From Protula sp. h YS-2021 (lineage: Eukaryota; Annelida; Polychaeta; Sabellida; Serpulidae), in assembly GCA_949752745.1 (NCBI GenBank), contig OX457024.1:105437190-105501189 (forward strand): a stretch of DNA of 64,000 nucleotides, read 5' to 3'. Both the position numbers and the translations under genes were made by a program. Position 1 is the first letter of the stretch; every line of letters starts with the position of its first letter. This document shows positions 21,519 to 32,800 of the stretch, piece by piece. The notes beneath the pieces are model-generated. The model did not search any database, was not told the DNA's origin, and saw only the letters and a program-made list of their open reading frames with translations.

Positions 21519-21662
21519 CCCATTCAAACATGTGTTCGAATGGCAAGCCCATTTAAAAGACGTGTTCGAATGGCAAGCCCATTTAAAAGACGTGTTCGAA
21601 TGGCAAGCCCATTTAAAAGACGTGTTCGAATGGCAAGCCCATTCAAAACACGTGTTCGAATA
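21519..21662. repeat. 30-bp satellite in left arm, five copies
   Basis: Unit GTGTTCGAATGGCAAGCCCA plus TTTAAAAGAC. Its inverted partner lies at 24580-24724. The codon-multiple length gives an FEWQAHLKDV frame in both arms, likely incidental. Confidence 0.9.
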
Positions 21663-21694
21663 ATTTTTGGAAGATATTAGGTCGTGGTATTGTT

Positions 21695-22118
21695 CAACAA
21701 ATTGTTCAACATGTTCAACATGTTCAACAAATTGTTCAACATGTTCAACATGTTCAACATGTTGTTCAACATGTTCAATATGTTCAACATGTTGTTCAAC
21801 ATGTTGTTCAACATGTTCAACATGTTGTTCAACATGTTCAACATGTTTTTCAACATGTTCAACATGTTGTTCAACATGTTCAACATTTTCAACATGTTGT
21901 TCAACATGTTGTTCAACATGTTCAACATGTTGTTCAACATGTTCAACATGTTGTTCAACATGTTCAACATGTTGTTCAACATGTTGTTCAACATGTTCAA
22001 CATGTTGTTGTTCAACATGTTCAACATGTTGTTGTTCAACATGTTCAACATGTTGTTGTTCAACATGTTCAACATGTTGTTGTTCAACATGTTCAACATG
22101 TTGTTCAACAAGTTGTTG
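21695..22118. repeat. Dyad satellite (TTCAACATG)n, left arm
   Basis: About 420 bp of TTCAACATG and TTGTTCAACATG units, so AACATGTT (a perfect palindrome) recurs every 9-12 bp. It directly precedes the zinc-finger start sequence in the arm. All six frames stay open (S-T-C, F-N-M or L-N-N repeats), which explains long apparent frames here; none is credible as a gene. Confidence 0.9.
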
Positions 22119-22179
22119 TATATAAAGCTATGTTTAAAGACTTTCTCATCATTTGAATAGTGTAGGTTGAACCGAAAGG

Positions 22180-22275
22180 ATGTATCAATGCAACATTTGT
22201 TCAAAATCTTACAACTGGCTACAAAGGCAAACGTGGTAAAGTTATTTCTAAACATATTAAGTCAACTCACTATAA
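22180..22275 (+). pseudogene. Left-arm remnant of the zinc-finger gene start
   Basis: The left arm runs into the first codons of the C2H2 gene on the plus strand: MYQCNICSKSYNW, then sequence diverges from the right copy. In the same frame it soon stops; one base off, it reads KRGKVISKHIKSTHYKV and ends, supplying an H-x4-H pair. It may be a separate tiny finger gene with a one-base indel, or simply where arm homology ends. It cannot be called functional. Confidence 0.5.
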
Positions 22276-22284
22276 AGTATAAAA
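22273..22284 (+). promoter_or_regulatory. TATA box for the PC4-like gene
   Basis: GTATAAAAGG lies about 55-60 bp before the first ATG at 22339. It is a near-consensus metazoan TATA element just inside the unique centre of the transposon. Confidence 0.6.
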
Positions 22285-22338
22285 GGCAGCCGCCCTCAGA
22301 CCTAACACACATTCTGTATCAAGATACTGAAGTGTGAA

Positions 22339-22907
22339 CATGTCTGGAGTGAGCGAGCAACAACTACCATCTATGACAATGCCTGTAGAAAAGTCTGAGA
22401 CAATGCCTGCAGAAAATTTTATGGCAAAAGCCTGAGACAATACCTACAGCAAAGTCTAAGGCAATGCCCATGGTAAAGTCTAAGGCGAAGTCATGTCAGC
22501 AGCGTCAAAAGCGACCACATCTTAGAAAGAGAAAAAAAGATGAGTTACCAGCTATGACGCCGCCGTGTAAAAAGCGAAAAATTAAGACAGAGCCTAAAAT
22601 GAAGCGAGAATTAGAGTGTGAAGCTGCTACCACCATGAAGAAGATGGGTGTAGACGATTTACCGGTTATGATACCTATTAATGGAGAAATATATATTAAA
22701 TTGGGGAAATATCAACAGAAAGTGATGGTTAACATTCGTGAATATATTACGGATCATACATCTGGGAGGTTACATCCTACCAAGAAGGGAATTTTGTTGT
22801 CATTGAACGATTGGCACATGCTGAAGAAGCAAATGACGTCAGTGGATCTCATGCTTCAGCAAATGGATTTGTATAAATGCAGTGACTGTCAGAAGATTGT
22901 TGAGTAG
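22339..22907 (+). CDS. PC4/SUB1-like ssDNA-binding coactivator, transposon-borne
   Basis: The continuous frame from 22464 is 147 codons. Residues 1-60 are Lys/Arg-rich with possible nuclear signals (RKRKK at 21-25, KKRKI at 36-40). Residues about 75-125 match a PC4 domain: IKLGKYQQKVMVNIREYI, then LHPTKKGILLSLNDWHMLKK, the conserved PTKKGI-L-x-W core. The tail has CSDC. Known: PC4 domains dimerise, bind single-stranded DNA and act in transcription, repair or replication. The better start is probably the ATG at 22339, 55 bp after a TATA box, which begins MSGVSEQQLPSM and an M-P-(V/A)-E-K-S-E-T repeat, but the frames meet only through a shift near 22415-22430. So either the N-terminus is broken or translation starts at 22464. 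It converges on the zinc-finger gene; AATAAA at about 23190. Nuclear location inferred. Confidence 0.75.
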
Positions 22908-23188
22908 ACAGCGAGATGACTGTATTTTAACTGCATGACGAGCTTAGTGAATGCTATGATTTCATCACCCTCAGTGTAGAAGATTGGACAAGAACTTGAA
23001 ACTTAGCTTTGACTCATATGGACATATACATTTGATATGTAGTTCAAATAAAATTGTCTTCATATGTAGGCTATGAAATTAACATGATGTATGTTAATGT
23101 GAAGTTTTTGTGAATCTGCACATGTATTAACATAATATGTATTTGAAATAGTTTTGCTTGTATCATAATTGTACATATTTGCGATATT

Positions 23189-23196
23189 CAATAAAA
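23189..23196 (+). terminator. AATAAA poly(A) signal of the PC4-like gene
   Basis: TTCAATAAAAACAG about 285 bp past the stop codon. On the other strand AATAAA at about 23219-23224 could serve the convergent zinc-finger gene, so the two 3' ends nearly touch. Confidence 0.6.
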
Positions 23197-23441
23197 ACAG
23201 ATATGATGCTTTTCAACTTTTTTATTTTCCTCATACAATACTTGAATATAATACATAATAATACAAAATTAACTATAATACCTAATATATGATATATGGT
23301 TTACGGGTCAATTAAAACCACGTCAGGAACCTTGCGACTTTATATGTTGCAAAGCAAGACATATATTAATACACAACGCTTAAGCGAATAAAATATTACA
23401 ACATTTATAAAGTCTTTATCATAAAGTTTAGTCAAATAAGT

Positions 23442-24197
23442 CTATTTTTCTTCATCTGTTTCACTCTGCTCACTCTCCATGTCACTTTCTTCATCACTGC
23501 TGTCATACTCCTCTTCCTTATCTAGTAGCTCTTCAAAGAATGCATTGTTTTTCCTTATAGCAGCCTTTAGTGCCTTTGAATACTTGTAATCTTTTTCATC
23601 CACAAAGTAATTAAAGTCCTTTAAAATCTTTTGATAATGTTGGCTTTCTTCTAGACGCTGGGTATATTTGAATAGTCTCATAAACAGTTGTTTAAGTCCA
23701 TGTTTATAAATGGGTCGAAGGTCATAGCTTGCTATTTCACGCGGATCTTCAAGTCCTTGTTCTTCATATTCTGAAACCTTTTCTTGAAATTTGTCATCAT
23801 AGGCATCGTAGACTTCTTGAACCATATCATACCAGACAGAGTCTATTTCTGACTCACTTTCAGAGTCTGTTTCTGACTCACTTTCAGAGTCTGCTTCTGA
23901 CTCACTTTCAGAACTCCTGTCATCGGCATCCTCACCACACTGCTCCATATGTTTGAGCAAAGCTTCTTCGCTGTTGTATAATGCACCACATTCTGCACAA
24001 GCATGTGCATTCTTTTCAGCCATGTTAGCGCTTTCACTTTCCATAGAAGACTCATCGAAAGTTTCCGTGAAAGGTAGTTTTACAGGGTTCTCCATATCCG
24101 ATTCTTCATCCACTTCTGACGTGTGAGCAACCTTTAAGTGTCTTTTAAGACTTTGTGGCCAGTTGTAAGATTTTGAACAAATGTTGCATTGATACAT
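23442..24197 (-). CDS. Acidic C2H2 zinc-finger protein, transposon-borne
   Basis: Intact 251-codon frame starting inside the right inverted arm. Finger 1 is at residues 4-25 (YQCNICSKSYNWPQSLKRHL, C-x2-C-x12-H-x4-H). Finger 2 at about 65-85 (HACAECGALYNSEEALLKHM, ending in Cys) is a C2HC variant. Residues ~90-120 are a Ser/Glu/Asp tract, then a helical, aromatic-rich region (VWYDMVQEVYDAYDD, LRPIYKHGLKQLFMRLFKYT, DFNYFVDEKDYKYSKALKAA) and an acidic tail. Proteins of this layout recur as multicopy genes in invertebrate mobile elements (from memory, not checked). Likely a nuclear DNA-binding protein; a role in recognising the adjacent dyad satellite or arms is speculation. A broken homologue lies at 9566-10826. 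The promoter must lie in the arm, since about 65 bp upstream the dyad satellite starts. Confidence 0.85.
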   Translation of the reverse strand: MYQCNICSKSYNWPQSLKRHLKVAHTSEVDEESDMENPVKLPFTETFDESSMESESANMAEKNAHACAECGALYNSEEALLKHMEQCGEDADDRSSESESEADSESESETDSESESEIDSVWYDMVQEVYDAYDDKFQEKVSEYEEQGLEDPREIASYDLRPIYKHGLKQLFMRLFKYTQRLEESQHYQKILKDFNYFVDEKDYKYSKALKAAIRKNNAFFEELLDKEEEYDSSDEESDMESEQSETDEEK

Positions 24198-24261
24198 CCT
24201 TTCGGTTCAACCTACACTATTCAAATGATGAGAAAGTCTTTAAACATAGCTTTATATATAA

Positions 24262-24562
24262 CAACTTGTTGAACAACAACATGTTGAACATGTTGAACAA
24301 CAACATGTTGAACATGTTGAACAACATGTTGAACATGTTGAACAACATGTTGAACATGTTGAACAACATGTTGAACAACATGTTGAACAACATGTTGAAC
24401 ATGTTGAACATGTTGAACAATATGTTGAACATGTTGAACATGTTGAACAACATGTTGAACATGTTGAACATGTTGAACAACATGTTGAACATGTTGAACA
24501 TGTTGAACAATTTGTTGAACATGTTGAACATGTTGAACAATTTGTTGAACAATACCACGACC
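24262..24562. repeat. Dyad satellite (CATGTTGAA)n, right arm
   Basis: Inverted partner of 21695-22118 but only about 300 bp long, so the arms differ chiefly in array length. It sits immediately upstream of the zinc-finger start. Confidence 0.9.
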
Positions 24563-24579
24563 TAATATCTTCCAAAAAT

Positions 24580-24724
24580 TATTCGAACACGTGTTTTGAA
24601 TGGGCTTGCCATTCGAACACGTCTTTTAAATGGGCTTGCCATTCGAACACGTCTTTTAAATGGGCTTGCCATTCGAACACGTCTTTTAAATGGGCTTGCC
24701 ATTCGAACACATGTCTGAATGGGC
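24580..24724. repeat. 30-bp satellite in right arm, five copies
   Basis: Inverted partner of 21519-21662. Confidence 0.9.
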
Positions 24725-25909
24725 GCAGTTTTCCTACATAACTATCCACATTTTCACTTCCCATTTTCCAACAATCAACCCACCAACCAAGTGGTAGAAT
24801 TGTTTGAGACGTGAAAAACTAAATTTGTTAAAGTTGGTCTAGAACCACCATTTCTGCACCACTATTACTTTAGAATATTTGAATAAGTACCATGGTAAAA
24901 TGCTAAAACTTATTTTATATATCATATGTTGTCAAAAACTACATTTGCTAAAGTTTGCACAATTTTCCAACTACTATAACATAAAACATAACATTGGACT
25001 TAACGTAGGGAAAATCCCATTCCTTCTCAAATTATTGATCGTTCCCACGCTCTGAACGAGTGCACTCTGAAATTTTTTGATTGGTTTCCCCACACTCTGA
25101 GACCTTTCATGTACTTATTCCTATGCTGTGTGTGCGTGTGGTTATTGTAATAAAACCATTGAAATATGACTAATTAAATATTAGCATAATAATAACAGTG
25201 AAAATAGACATAGAAATATGGCTATTATGTTAAAAAAAGTCACAGAGAGTCACACAATGTCATAGATTACATACTGTCACAGTCACATGTTGTCACATAA
25301 TGTCATAGAGTCATAAAAACCAAAAACTAAAAGTTTGTCCAAGTTTTTCCAAGCAGAACAAAAAGGTCTGCTTTTATACTACTTCGATGCAATCAAAATA
25401 TGGTGTGTAACTTTTTCAAACTCGTTAAAATTGCTGACTCAGCAGAATGTCTCACATACAGTTGTAGAGCTGTACAGCAGAGACATCTAGCGGTCAAGCC
25501 AAAATGGTATTCATCCGCGAAATAACACAAGAAATAACTGAACAAAATGGTGAAATTTTCATGTAAATCGGTCAAGTATAACAAAAGTTATCCCAGTTTT
25601 AAGTTAAAATGGCTACATGCTATAAATATGCATACAGCCAGCTGTGCAAATAGCTCATGACTATGTCAAAACTAGATAGAAAACTGAATCAAACAGCGAA
25701 ATTTCCAGGTAAATCGGTCAAGTATAACAAAAGTTATCCCAGTTTTAAGTTAAAATGGTTACATGCTATAAATATGTATACGGCCAGCTGCGCAAGTAGC
25801 CCATGACTATTTTATAACAAAACTTTACATAACACTGAATAAAATGGTGAAATTTTCATGCAAATCGGTCAACTATAACGAAAGTTATCACAATTTTAAG
25901 TAAGGGGGG

Positions 25910-26255
25910 GGTCATGAAAACCAAAGTTGCTTAGAATCGTGTGAAACGGATAACTATGCTGAAATCACAAAATTTTCTCAGTCCTGGGGGGGGGGGGGGG
26001 TCCTCAAAACCAAAGTTGCTTAGAATCGTCTGAAACGGATAACTATGCTGAAATCACAAAATTTTCTCAGTCCTGGGGGGGGGGTGGTCCTCAAAACCAA
26101 AGTTGCTTAGAATGGTCTGAAACGGATAACTATGCTGAAATCACAAAATTTTCTCAGTCCTGGGGGGGGGGGTGGTCCTCAAAACCAAAGTTGCTTAGAA
26201 TCGTCTGAAACGGATAACTATGCTGAAATCACAAAATTTTCTCAGCCCGGGGGGG
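25910..26255. repeat. G-run plus 80-90-bp repeat, right arm, four copies
   Basis: Inverted partner of 20000-20335 with one extra unit. G-runs of 8-17 separate the units. Confidence 0.9.
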
Positions 26256-26356
26256 GGGTCCTCACCTCTGACAGTCGACCCCTGGGGGGGAGGGGGAGGG
26301 GGGTCTGATGACGTCACTTCCTGTTTTCGGACGCCCATTTCCCTACTACTGGAATT

Positions 26357-28904
26357 GACTAAATACAAAACCATTGCAACTTCTGTCAAAAGTTTCGCAA
26401 AACAAAACTTTCGAACAACGGTTAGGTGTCTTCTGTGACATCGTTTTGTGACGTCACAGCGGCTCCCCAGTGACGTATTTTCAAGGTAAAAATACATTTA
26501 AACAGTCGAGGTCGAATGACGTGTTCGACCGACTAATTGTATACCCGGCCATTTCAAGGTGTTGTTATAAAATTGTAGAACAGTTTTTAAAACGCCTCGC
26601 AGATGACACCATGCAGAAACCCAGCAAACATTCATCAATTTGAGGTAGCGACGCCGAGCTGACCAAAACACAACATTGATTTTAGTGGTATTTTGGTTGT
26701 GACTGCTCTCGAAAACAGATGAACGTCTTACAAACGTTTTTGCTACAGTGTACGCTGCTACAGTGTAAGCATCTCCGACGCCTAATCAACCTCTTTTGCA
26801 TTTGTTGAATAACGTCAAAATCGACACTGCAAGGACTTCGCACTCGCAGCCAGAAACAACAACTTTATAGTCTTATGGCTCCCAGAAACGATATTAGGAC
26901 AAGTAACTGTGAAAATAGACCAAACCAGGACGTAAAATATGAGAATGTAGACAGCGACAAAGTTTTCCTCCACCCACTTTTTAAAAATTATTAATGGCAA
27001 TCGACTTCTGACGTATTCTGCTTGTCCGGATGTACAAAGCGTGGTAGTGACGGAAGACTGATCACACTGTGATTGCCACTGTCTGTACAGCGATTCTAGA
27101 TTAATACTTTCCCGACACGTGGGGGGGGGGGCGGATAGGCGTTGTTTCGACTTCCATTCTTAACTTTTACGCAAAGTTGATAAGATATTGGAAAACCATT
27201 GTCTATGCAACGCCTGAAGTCAAACGTTGCTTCAGATTCCACAAACAGTCAAAATTCCACGTTGATCCGGTGTCGTGGGGCGACATCTATCCAACGCTAA
27301 TGGAATATTGCAGTGTTTACTGGGAAAACTGTGCTTTAATTATGACAACAAAGTCGCCCAGCAGACGTCTCGTCAGTTTGAAAGTTGAGGTATAATATTG
27401 TACTCTCACAGAGTGATGGTTCGGGCACTTTAAGGGACTCTTGATACATCTACAGTGCCGGATAAACTTTTTTTGGTTGGGAATGGGGGTTGACTTAACA
27501 AACAGTCACCGAAAATACCTAGTTTACCAGTCAAGCCTTTTTGAAAACACTTACCATAATAACTTGTTTTTGAATTTCAGGGGGTATCGATTTGATAACA
27601 ACCACTGAACCCTTCTCCCTCCCCGTCCTCCTTCACTCCCCCTCCAATCCTCACTCCCCTCCATTTCCCACTTCCCCCACTTACCACTCCCCCGGTTCCC
27701 CACTCCCCTCCACTCCCCACTTCCCTCACTCCCCTCCACTCCCCAATAAACATCGTAAATCCACCAATAATCTTTACAATACTGCTCTCCTGATATCAAA
27801 ACAACAGTGCTCACTTCTGTACAATATATTGCGAGAAAAAACGCTATTTGGACGTTTCAGACCTTCCGCTGAATTCTGTATTGCAGCGTTTAAGGACTGC
27901 GACTTTTAAGGAACGTTAAAAGGTTACTGGGTGAAGTTCAAAGTCAAGGTTACTGGGTGAAGTTCAAAGTCAAGTGTTTTCTTGTCAAAAATTGACAGAG
28001 TATACTGAAATCGTCGTGGTTTAGATGGTGCAGAATGCCAGTCCCTTTACGCTACGTTGCTTTTGTATTTTGAGTCGACTGCTTAGTTTATGAAATAACA
28101 ATAGGCAAAGGTAAAGTACTTTATACATGGAAAATTCCCAATGTGAGAACATTGTGTTAATGCTACAAAAGAACGTCAAATCGCACTCTTCTGTGCGTTC
28201 GTTGTTATTCCTGAAAAAATAATATCTATTATCGCGAGGAAATATCATTATTTGTCACTTCACTTTTTCAAAAAAACAAAAAACTAGAAGCTCATTCCGC
28301 TAGCGAAATTTTAAACACTTGACAAAAATTAAAACGCAAAAATACTTCCTTCAATGGGTTATTTCTTGAATAATATATTGCAAACAACACAGCTTGAATA
28401 CGTCTTATAAGCCGAGTAGTGTTTGATTGTTGTTGACTTAAAGTTTTATTGACTGATCTGGCATACGCCTTGTTATCTATTTACGCAGTGAGAGCTCGCA
28501 CAAAGCTCACTGAGCAAATGTGTATTCTGTGTTGTCGTTAAATGCTACGCATTTACTTGCAAAAAATACACTCTTTTCACATGGTGTTTTAACAAAGAAA
28601 ACGAAATCAAAGACGAAAATAAAAATGCACATGTTCAGATCAAGCTCTTCATAAGTCCCAAGGTTCATGATCGTAGGGCCCATAGTGTCAGAGAAGAAGA
28701 AGAAGACACAAAAAATCGGAAAAAGTGTCAAGAAGAAAAAAAGGACGAATTTTGCTCGCACAAATTCATATAACCCTTGCAAGCTAAATCTTGTCAAGTT
28801 TTAATAAATAAAATAAAATTCCTTCCTGGTAGACATGTGACTCGTTCTGTCAGTAGACTTAGCAGTGGTATTTTCACCAAAACATGGTTTCATGAATTCA
28901 GATA
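26357..28904. other. No gene recognised
   Basis: About 2.5 kb without a convincing exon. It includes a CT-rich tract at 27597-27745 (CACTCCCCTCCA units) and a duplicated GGTTACTGGGTGAAGTTCAA at 27918-27980. Frames of 60-105 codons on both strands show no motifs. A 5' exon or promoter of the ankyrin gene could lie here but was not identified. Confidence 0.4.
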
Positions 28905-29130
28905 TTGACTGCGCACTGTATATTGACTGCGTTATGTAAAATGGCTGCAATCTGTATATTGAGTGCAATCTGCTTATTGGCTGCAGTCTGTGTATTGACT
29001 GCAACCAGCTTATTGACTGTCATCTGCTTATTAACCTCAATCCGCTTAATGGCTGCAGTCTGTATGCAGGCTGCAATTTGTATTTTGACTGCACTCGGAA
29101 TATTGGCTATACCCTCTACATTGACTGCAT
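28905..29130. repeat. Diverged ~18-22-bp repeat (TATTGACTGCA-type)
   Basis: About eleven diverged copies of TGTATATTGACTGCAATCTG or TGCTTATTGGCTGCAGTCTG. The plus frame (T-A-x-C-x-L repeats) reflects the repeat. Confidence 0.75.
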
Positions 29131-29243
29131 TTCTTACAGATTTGGTATTTTAAAACATCTAAATAGATTTACTTTGAAGAACAAACACATTCCGGTCGCT
29201 CTGGTAATGATGGTCTCAAAGGGCCGTTCAGAGCAAATTTTGT

Positions 29244-29400
29244 GTATTATTGCTGTTGTGCAGTAAGCTGTGGCGTGTGCATTATTGCTGTTGTGCAGTA
29301 AGCTGTGGCGTGTACATTATTGCTGTTGTGCAGTAAGCTGTGGCGTGTGCATTATTGCTGTTGTGCAGTAAGCTGTGGCGTGTATATTTTTGCTGTTGTA
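29244..29400. repeat. 35-bp tandem repeat, four to five copies
   Basis: ATTATTGCTGTTGTGCAGTA plus AGCTGTGGCGTGTGC recurs at 29246, 29281, 29316 and 29351; a degraded copy follows at 29386. Confidence 0.92.
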
Positions 29401-29858
29401 CAATTAGCTATGATGTACACAATACGAGAGAGTAATGACACCCCAGGAAGAAAAATAGGAATATCCGTGGTAGTTTAAAAAAGTCTTAAGACGAGGTAAT
29501 TTTTATACCACTTTAGGTTGGTATAACGCTGCATTAACCCTTACGTTTAACCTAATGTGCCATATTTTTAAGTGTCAGTATTTTTCGAAGAGGGCAAAAT
29601 AACACCATACACTTCATGAAGTTATTTTAAAATATCGTTCGATCTAAACTTACAATTTTGAAGAGCTGTATATTTCTGTACAGAAAAATCACTAGAAAAG
29701 TTTTGTCAAAGTTTACTCAATGTTCACTTCGTGCACTAGACAAAAGTCTGTGTGTATGTATACGCAATGTATATCTATCGTAAAGATAGCTGAGTTAGAT
29801 ATAACCCTGATGAGAATTTTGTATGCAAAACTACTGATAATATTGTGTTTCGTTGCAG

Positions 29859-32800
29859 TTCCAGTCTGACAAGCGGACAGTCCTGGCTACTCAACTACAC
29901 GAAATTGCAATTATTCGTACATAAGCAAACCATGACACTTTATTATCACGTCATCCAACCACGGCGTCGTACCCACATCTCAAGCCGCACACGTCACGTA
30001 AAATCCTGGGTGAAATCATCACTATGGCAACCTGCAACTGAAACTTTTTGATGATAGTGCTATCAGTTTGAGCCGGAATTCTTTGCCAGTGCAGTTCAGT
30101 ATGGCGGAAGTAAGATTAACACAGGCCGTTTTAGATGGAGATAAAATTACGCTTCATCAATGTTTACGGGACGACTCGGTCAAATCGTACATAAACAAAC
30201 ATGTACCCACTGAATACTTGACAAACCATTCCTTGCTGCATTTTCAAACATTTACCACGGCATTATGCAGAGCTTGTCATGTTTCAGATATTGCAACAGT
30301 GCGGGATTTAATTCAAAGTGGTGCTGACGTTAATGTGAATGAGGACCAGGAGTTCAGTCCTATGCATATAGCTTGTATGAGTGAAAAAGACAGTGTTCAG
30401 AAAGTGCTGTTTTTTATGCATTTTGATGGCCATTATCTAAATTGTCGAAATGTGTTCTACCAGTTGCCAATTCACATTGCCAGTTTAGCTGGTAACGTTG
30501 ATGTGCTGATATTATTACTTCAGCAGGATGTGAGTGTAAATGTGACTGGTCAATACGATCGTACGCTTCTCCATTACTCGGCTTTATGTGGGCATGTGGG
30601 TTGTACGAATTTGCTATTGGAGCGTGGGGCCAATCTCGAAGCACATGATTGCGACACTGGAGCTACGCCTTTGATCCTTGCCTCGTCACGTGGTCACATC
30701 ACCGTTATGCGCATATTATTAGACAAAGGAGCCGATATAAACGCCAGAAACAAGAATAACAACATGTCTGTTCATAGAGCTATATGCAATGGTAATTTAG
30801 AAGCTGCTAGACTTTTACTTAACAGTGGGATAAACGTGAATGCCACTGGTCAATTTGAGCGTACGTCCTTGCATTATGCTGTAATATGCGGACATGAGAA
30901 CTGTGTCAACATGCTTTTGGAACATGGTGCCGATATAGAAGCACGCTATACTGGCATTGGAACATCACCTCTGGTTCTTGCTTCAACATTTGGGCACTTC
31001 GCTGTGTTACAACTTCTATTACACAGAGGAGCTGATATAAACAACAGCATCAAGCAAAAAACTCGTTTCTATGATCCATTGCCATTGCACGTAGCAGCTC
31101 TACGTGGGCATGTAGAATGTGTAGTCACGTTGCTAGAATTTGGTGCTGATATCGAAGCACACGACAGTGCTACTGGAGCTACGCCACTGCTCATTTCTTC
31201 AGGGACAGATAACAAAGCTGTCATTCGCATTCTGCTGGAAAAAGGTGCTGATGTTCATGCCGTCGACTGCTATGACAATACGCCCCTTCACTTTGCTGCT
31301 TTATGCGGAGATCCAGATTGTGTGGCAATATTGCTGGAGCATGGTGCTAATGAAAAGGCGCGTATTAGTGAAAATGGTGCCACTCCTCTGCACATTGCCT
31401 CCTTTAAAGGGCACGTCCCAGTTATGCGCGTTTTACTGGAGAGAGTTTCTGGTATGTGCGCTAAAAACAGGTACAATATGGCTCCAATTCACCTGGCTGC
31501 CTTTTCGGGCCATTTAAAAGCTGTTGCTCTTTTATTGGACTGTGGAGTTAACATCAACAGCGTTGGTAACTCTACCCGTACTCCACTCCATTGGGCTGCC
31601 TTGTTCGGTCATGCAGATTGTGTAGCCATGCTGCTAGATCGCGGTGCCGATGTTGAAGCACGTGACAGTGTCCTAGCAGCTACTCCTTTGCTACTTGCAT
31701 CAACTAAAGGAAACGTAGCCGTTATGAAAGTGTTACTGACGGGAGGGGCTGATATTACGGCGATGGTAAATTCTAGCAGGAGTATAGGTTGTCCACTTCA
31801 CATGACTTCTTTGTTTGGTCATTCAGAGGCCACAAGCCTTTTGTTAGAATTTGGGAGCAGCGTTAACGTGACTGGAAGGTACAATCGTACACCTCTCCAT
31901 TGTGCAGCTGAAAACGGTCATGTTGATTGTGTGAGAACGTTGCTAGAATATGGTGCTGATATCGAGGCACAGGAAAATGAAAATGGTGCAACGCCTTTAC
32001 TTCTTGCAACAGCACGCGGCCATACTGATGTGATGTGTTTTCTGATGGAAAAGGGAGCTAATGCGTACACAAAAGACCGGGATGGCAATATGTCAATTAT
32101 TATAGCTGCAGGAAATGGACATCTGAATGCTGTGGATCTTTTGCTGAACTATGGCTTGGAGGTTAATATCACTGGGTGTAATGATGCCACTCCACTCCAT
32201 GTGGCAAGTTCACGTGGACATGCTGACTGCGTGGACATGTTGCTAGAATGTGGCGCCCATGTGGATGTACGTGATAGTGACACTGGGGCCACGGCTTTGA
32301 TCACTTCCTCGGCTCGAGGACACATTGATGTCATGCACATCCTTGCAAAGAGAGGGGCTGATATGAACGTTCGAAACAAGAGCAACGACCTGGCCATTCA
32401 TGCGGCGTCATTCCAAGGTCAGTTGTTAGCAATTAATGCACTACTAGATATGGGTATGTCTGTCAACGTCAAGGGTCAATTCGATCGCACGCCTCTTCAT
32501 TTTGCAGCTGAAATGGGACATGTGGACTGTGTTGTTATGTTACTGGGGCGAGGTGCTCATATAGAGGCACGAGATAGTGACACAGAAGGAACACCTTTGC
32601 TTATTGCTTCAGAAGCTGGTCATTTTGAGGTAATTGCAGTTTTGTTGGAGGCAGGGGCTGATATAGACGCACGGAACAAGTACAACAACATGTCAATGCA
32701 TGGAGCTGCAGAACATGGCCATTTGGGAGTAATTACAACTTTACTTGCTAACGGAGTAAACGTTAATGTAGTTGGACAGTTTGGCCTTACAGCCCTACAT

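Larger units (their letters stand above)
19929..22226 (+). repeat. Left 2.3-kb inverted arm
   Basis: Matches 24151-26350 on the opposite strand with few substitutions. Order from outside in: AGTAGTAGGG end, C-run/GTCGACTGTCAGAGG duplicates, an 80-90-bp repeat with CTGAGAAAATTTTGTGATTT, a ~130-bp repeat with AAAACTGGGATAACTTTTGT, a 63-codon frame present identically in both arms (20655-20846), a TGTGACA-rich stretch, the 17.2-17.8-kb-like segment, a 30-bp satellite, a dyad satellite and the first codons of the zinc-finger gene. The arm is about 98 bp longer than its partner, mainly through the dyad satellite. Confidence 0.93.
19929..26350. mobile_element. Polinton-like element with 2.2-kb inverted arms carrying PC4 and C2H2 genes
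   Basis: Seen: a 6,422-bp unit with two inverted arms (19929-22226 and 24151-26350) that match almost base for base, a perfect 6-bp target duplication, and a 1.9-kb centre with two convergent genes sharing a poly(A) zone at 23.19-23.23 kb. Known: 6-bp duplications, AG termini and long inverted repeats are Polinton/Maverick and adintovirus hallmarks, though those elements are usually 13-25 kb with integrase, polymerase B and capsid genes, all absent here. Inferred: a young non-autonomous derivative or a compact undescribed family mobilised by another element's integrase. Copy 1 at 7764-11532 is an older relative. Confidence 0.8.
24151..26350 (-). repeat. Right 2.2-kb inverted arm
   Basis: Opposite-strand partner of 19929-22226. 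The inner edge lies within codons of the zinc-finger gene. The same 63-codon frame is at 25393-25584. The outer end CCCTACTACT is followed by GGAATT. Confidence 0.93.

Noticed and set aside
21667..22255. Long Cys/Ser/Thr, Phe/Asn/Met and Leu/Asn frames on both strands (and mirror images at 24155-24575)
   Set aside because: All six frames stay open because of the 9-12-bp dyad satellite; composition is dictated by the repeat.
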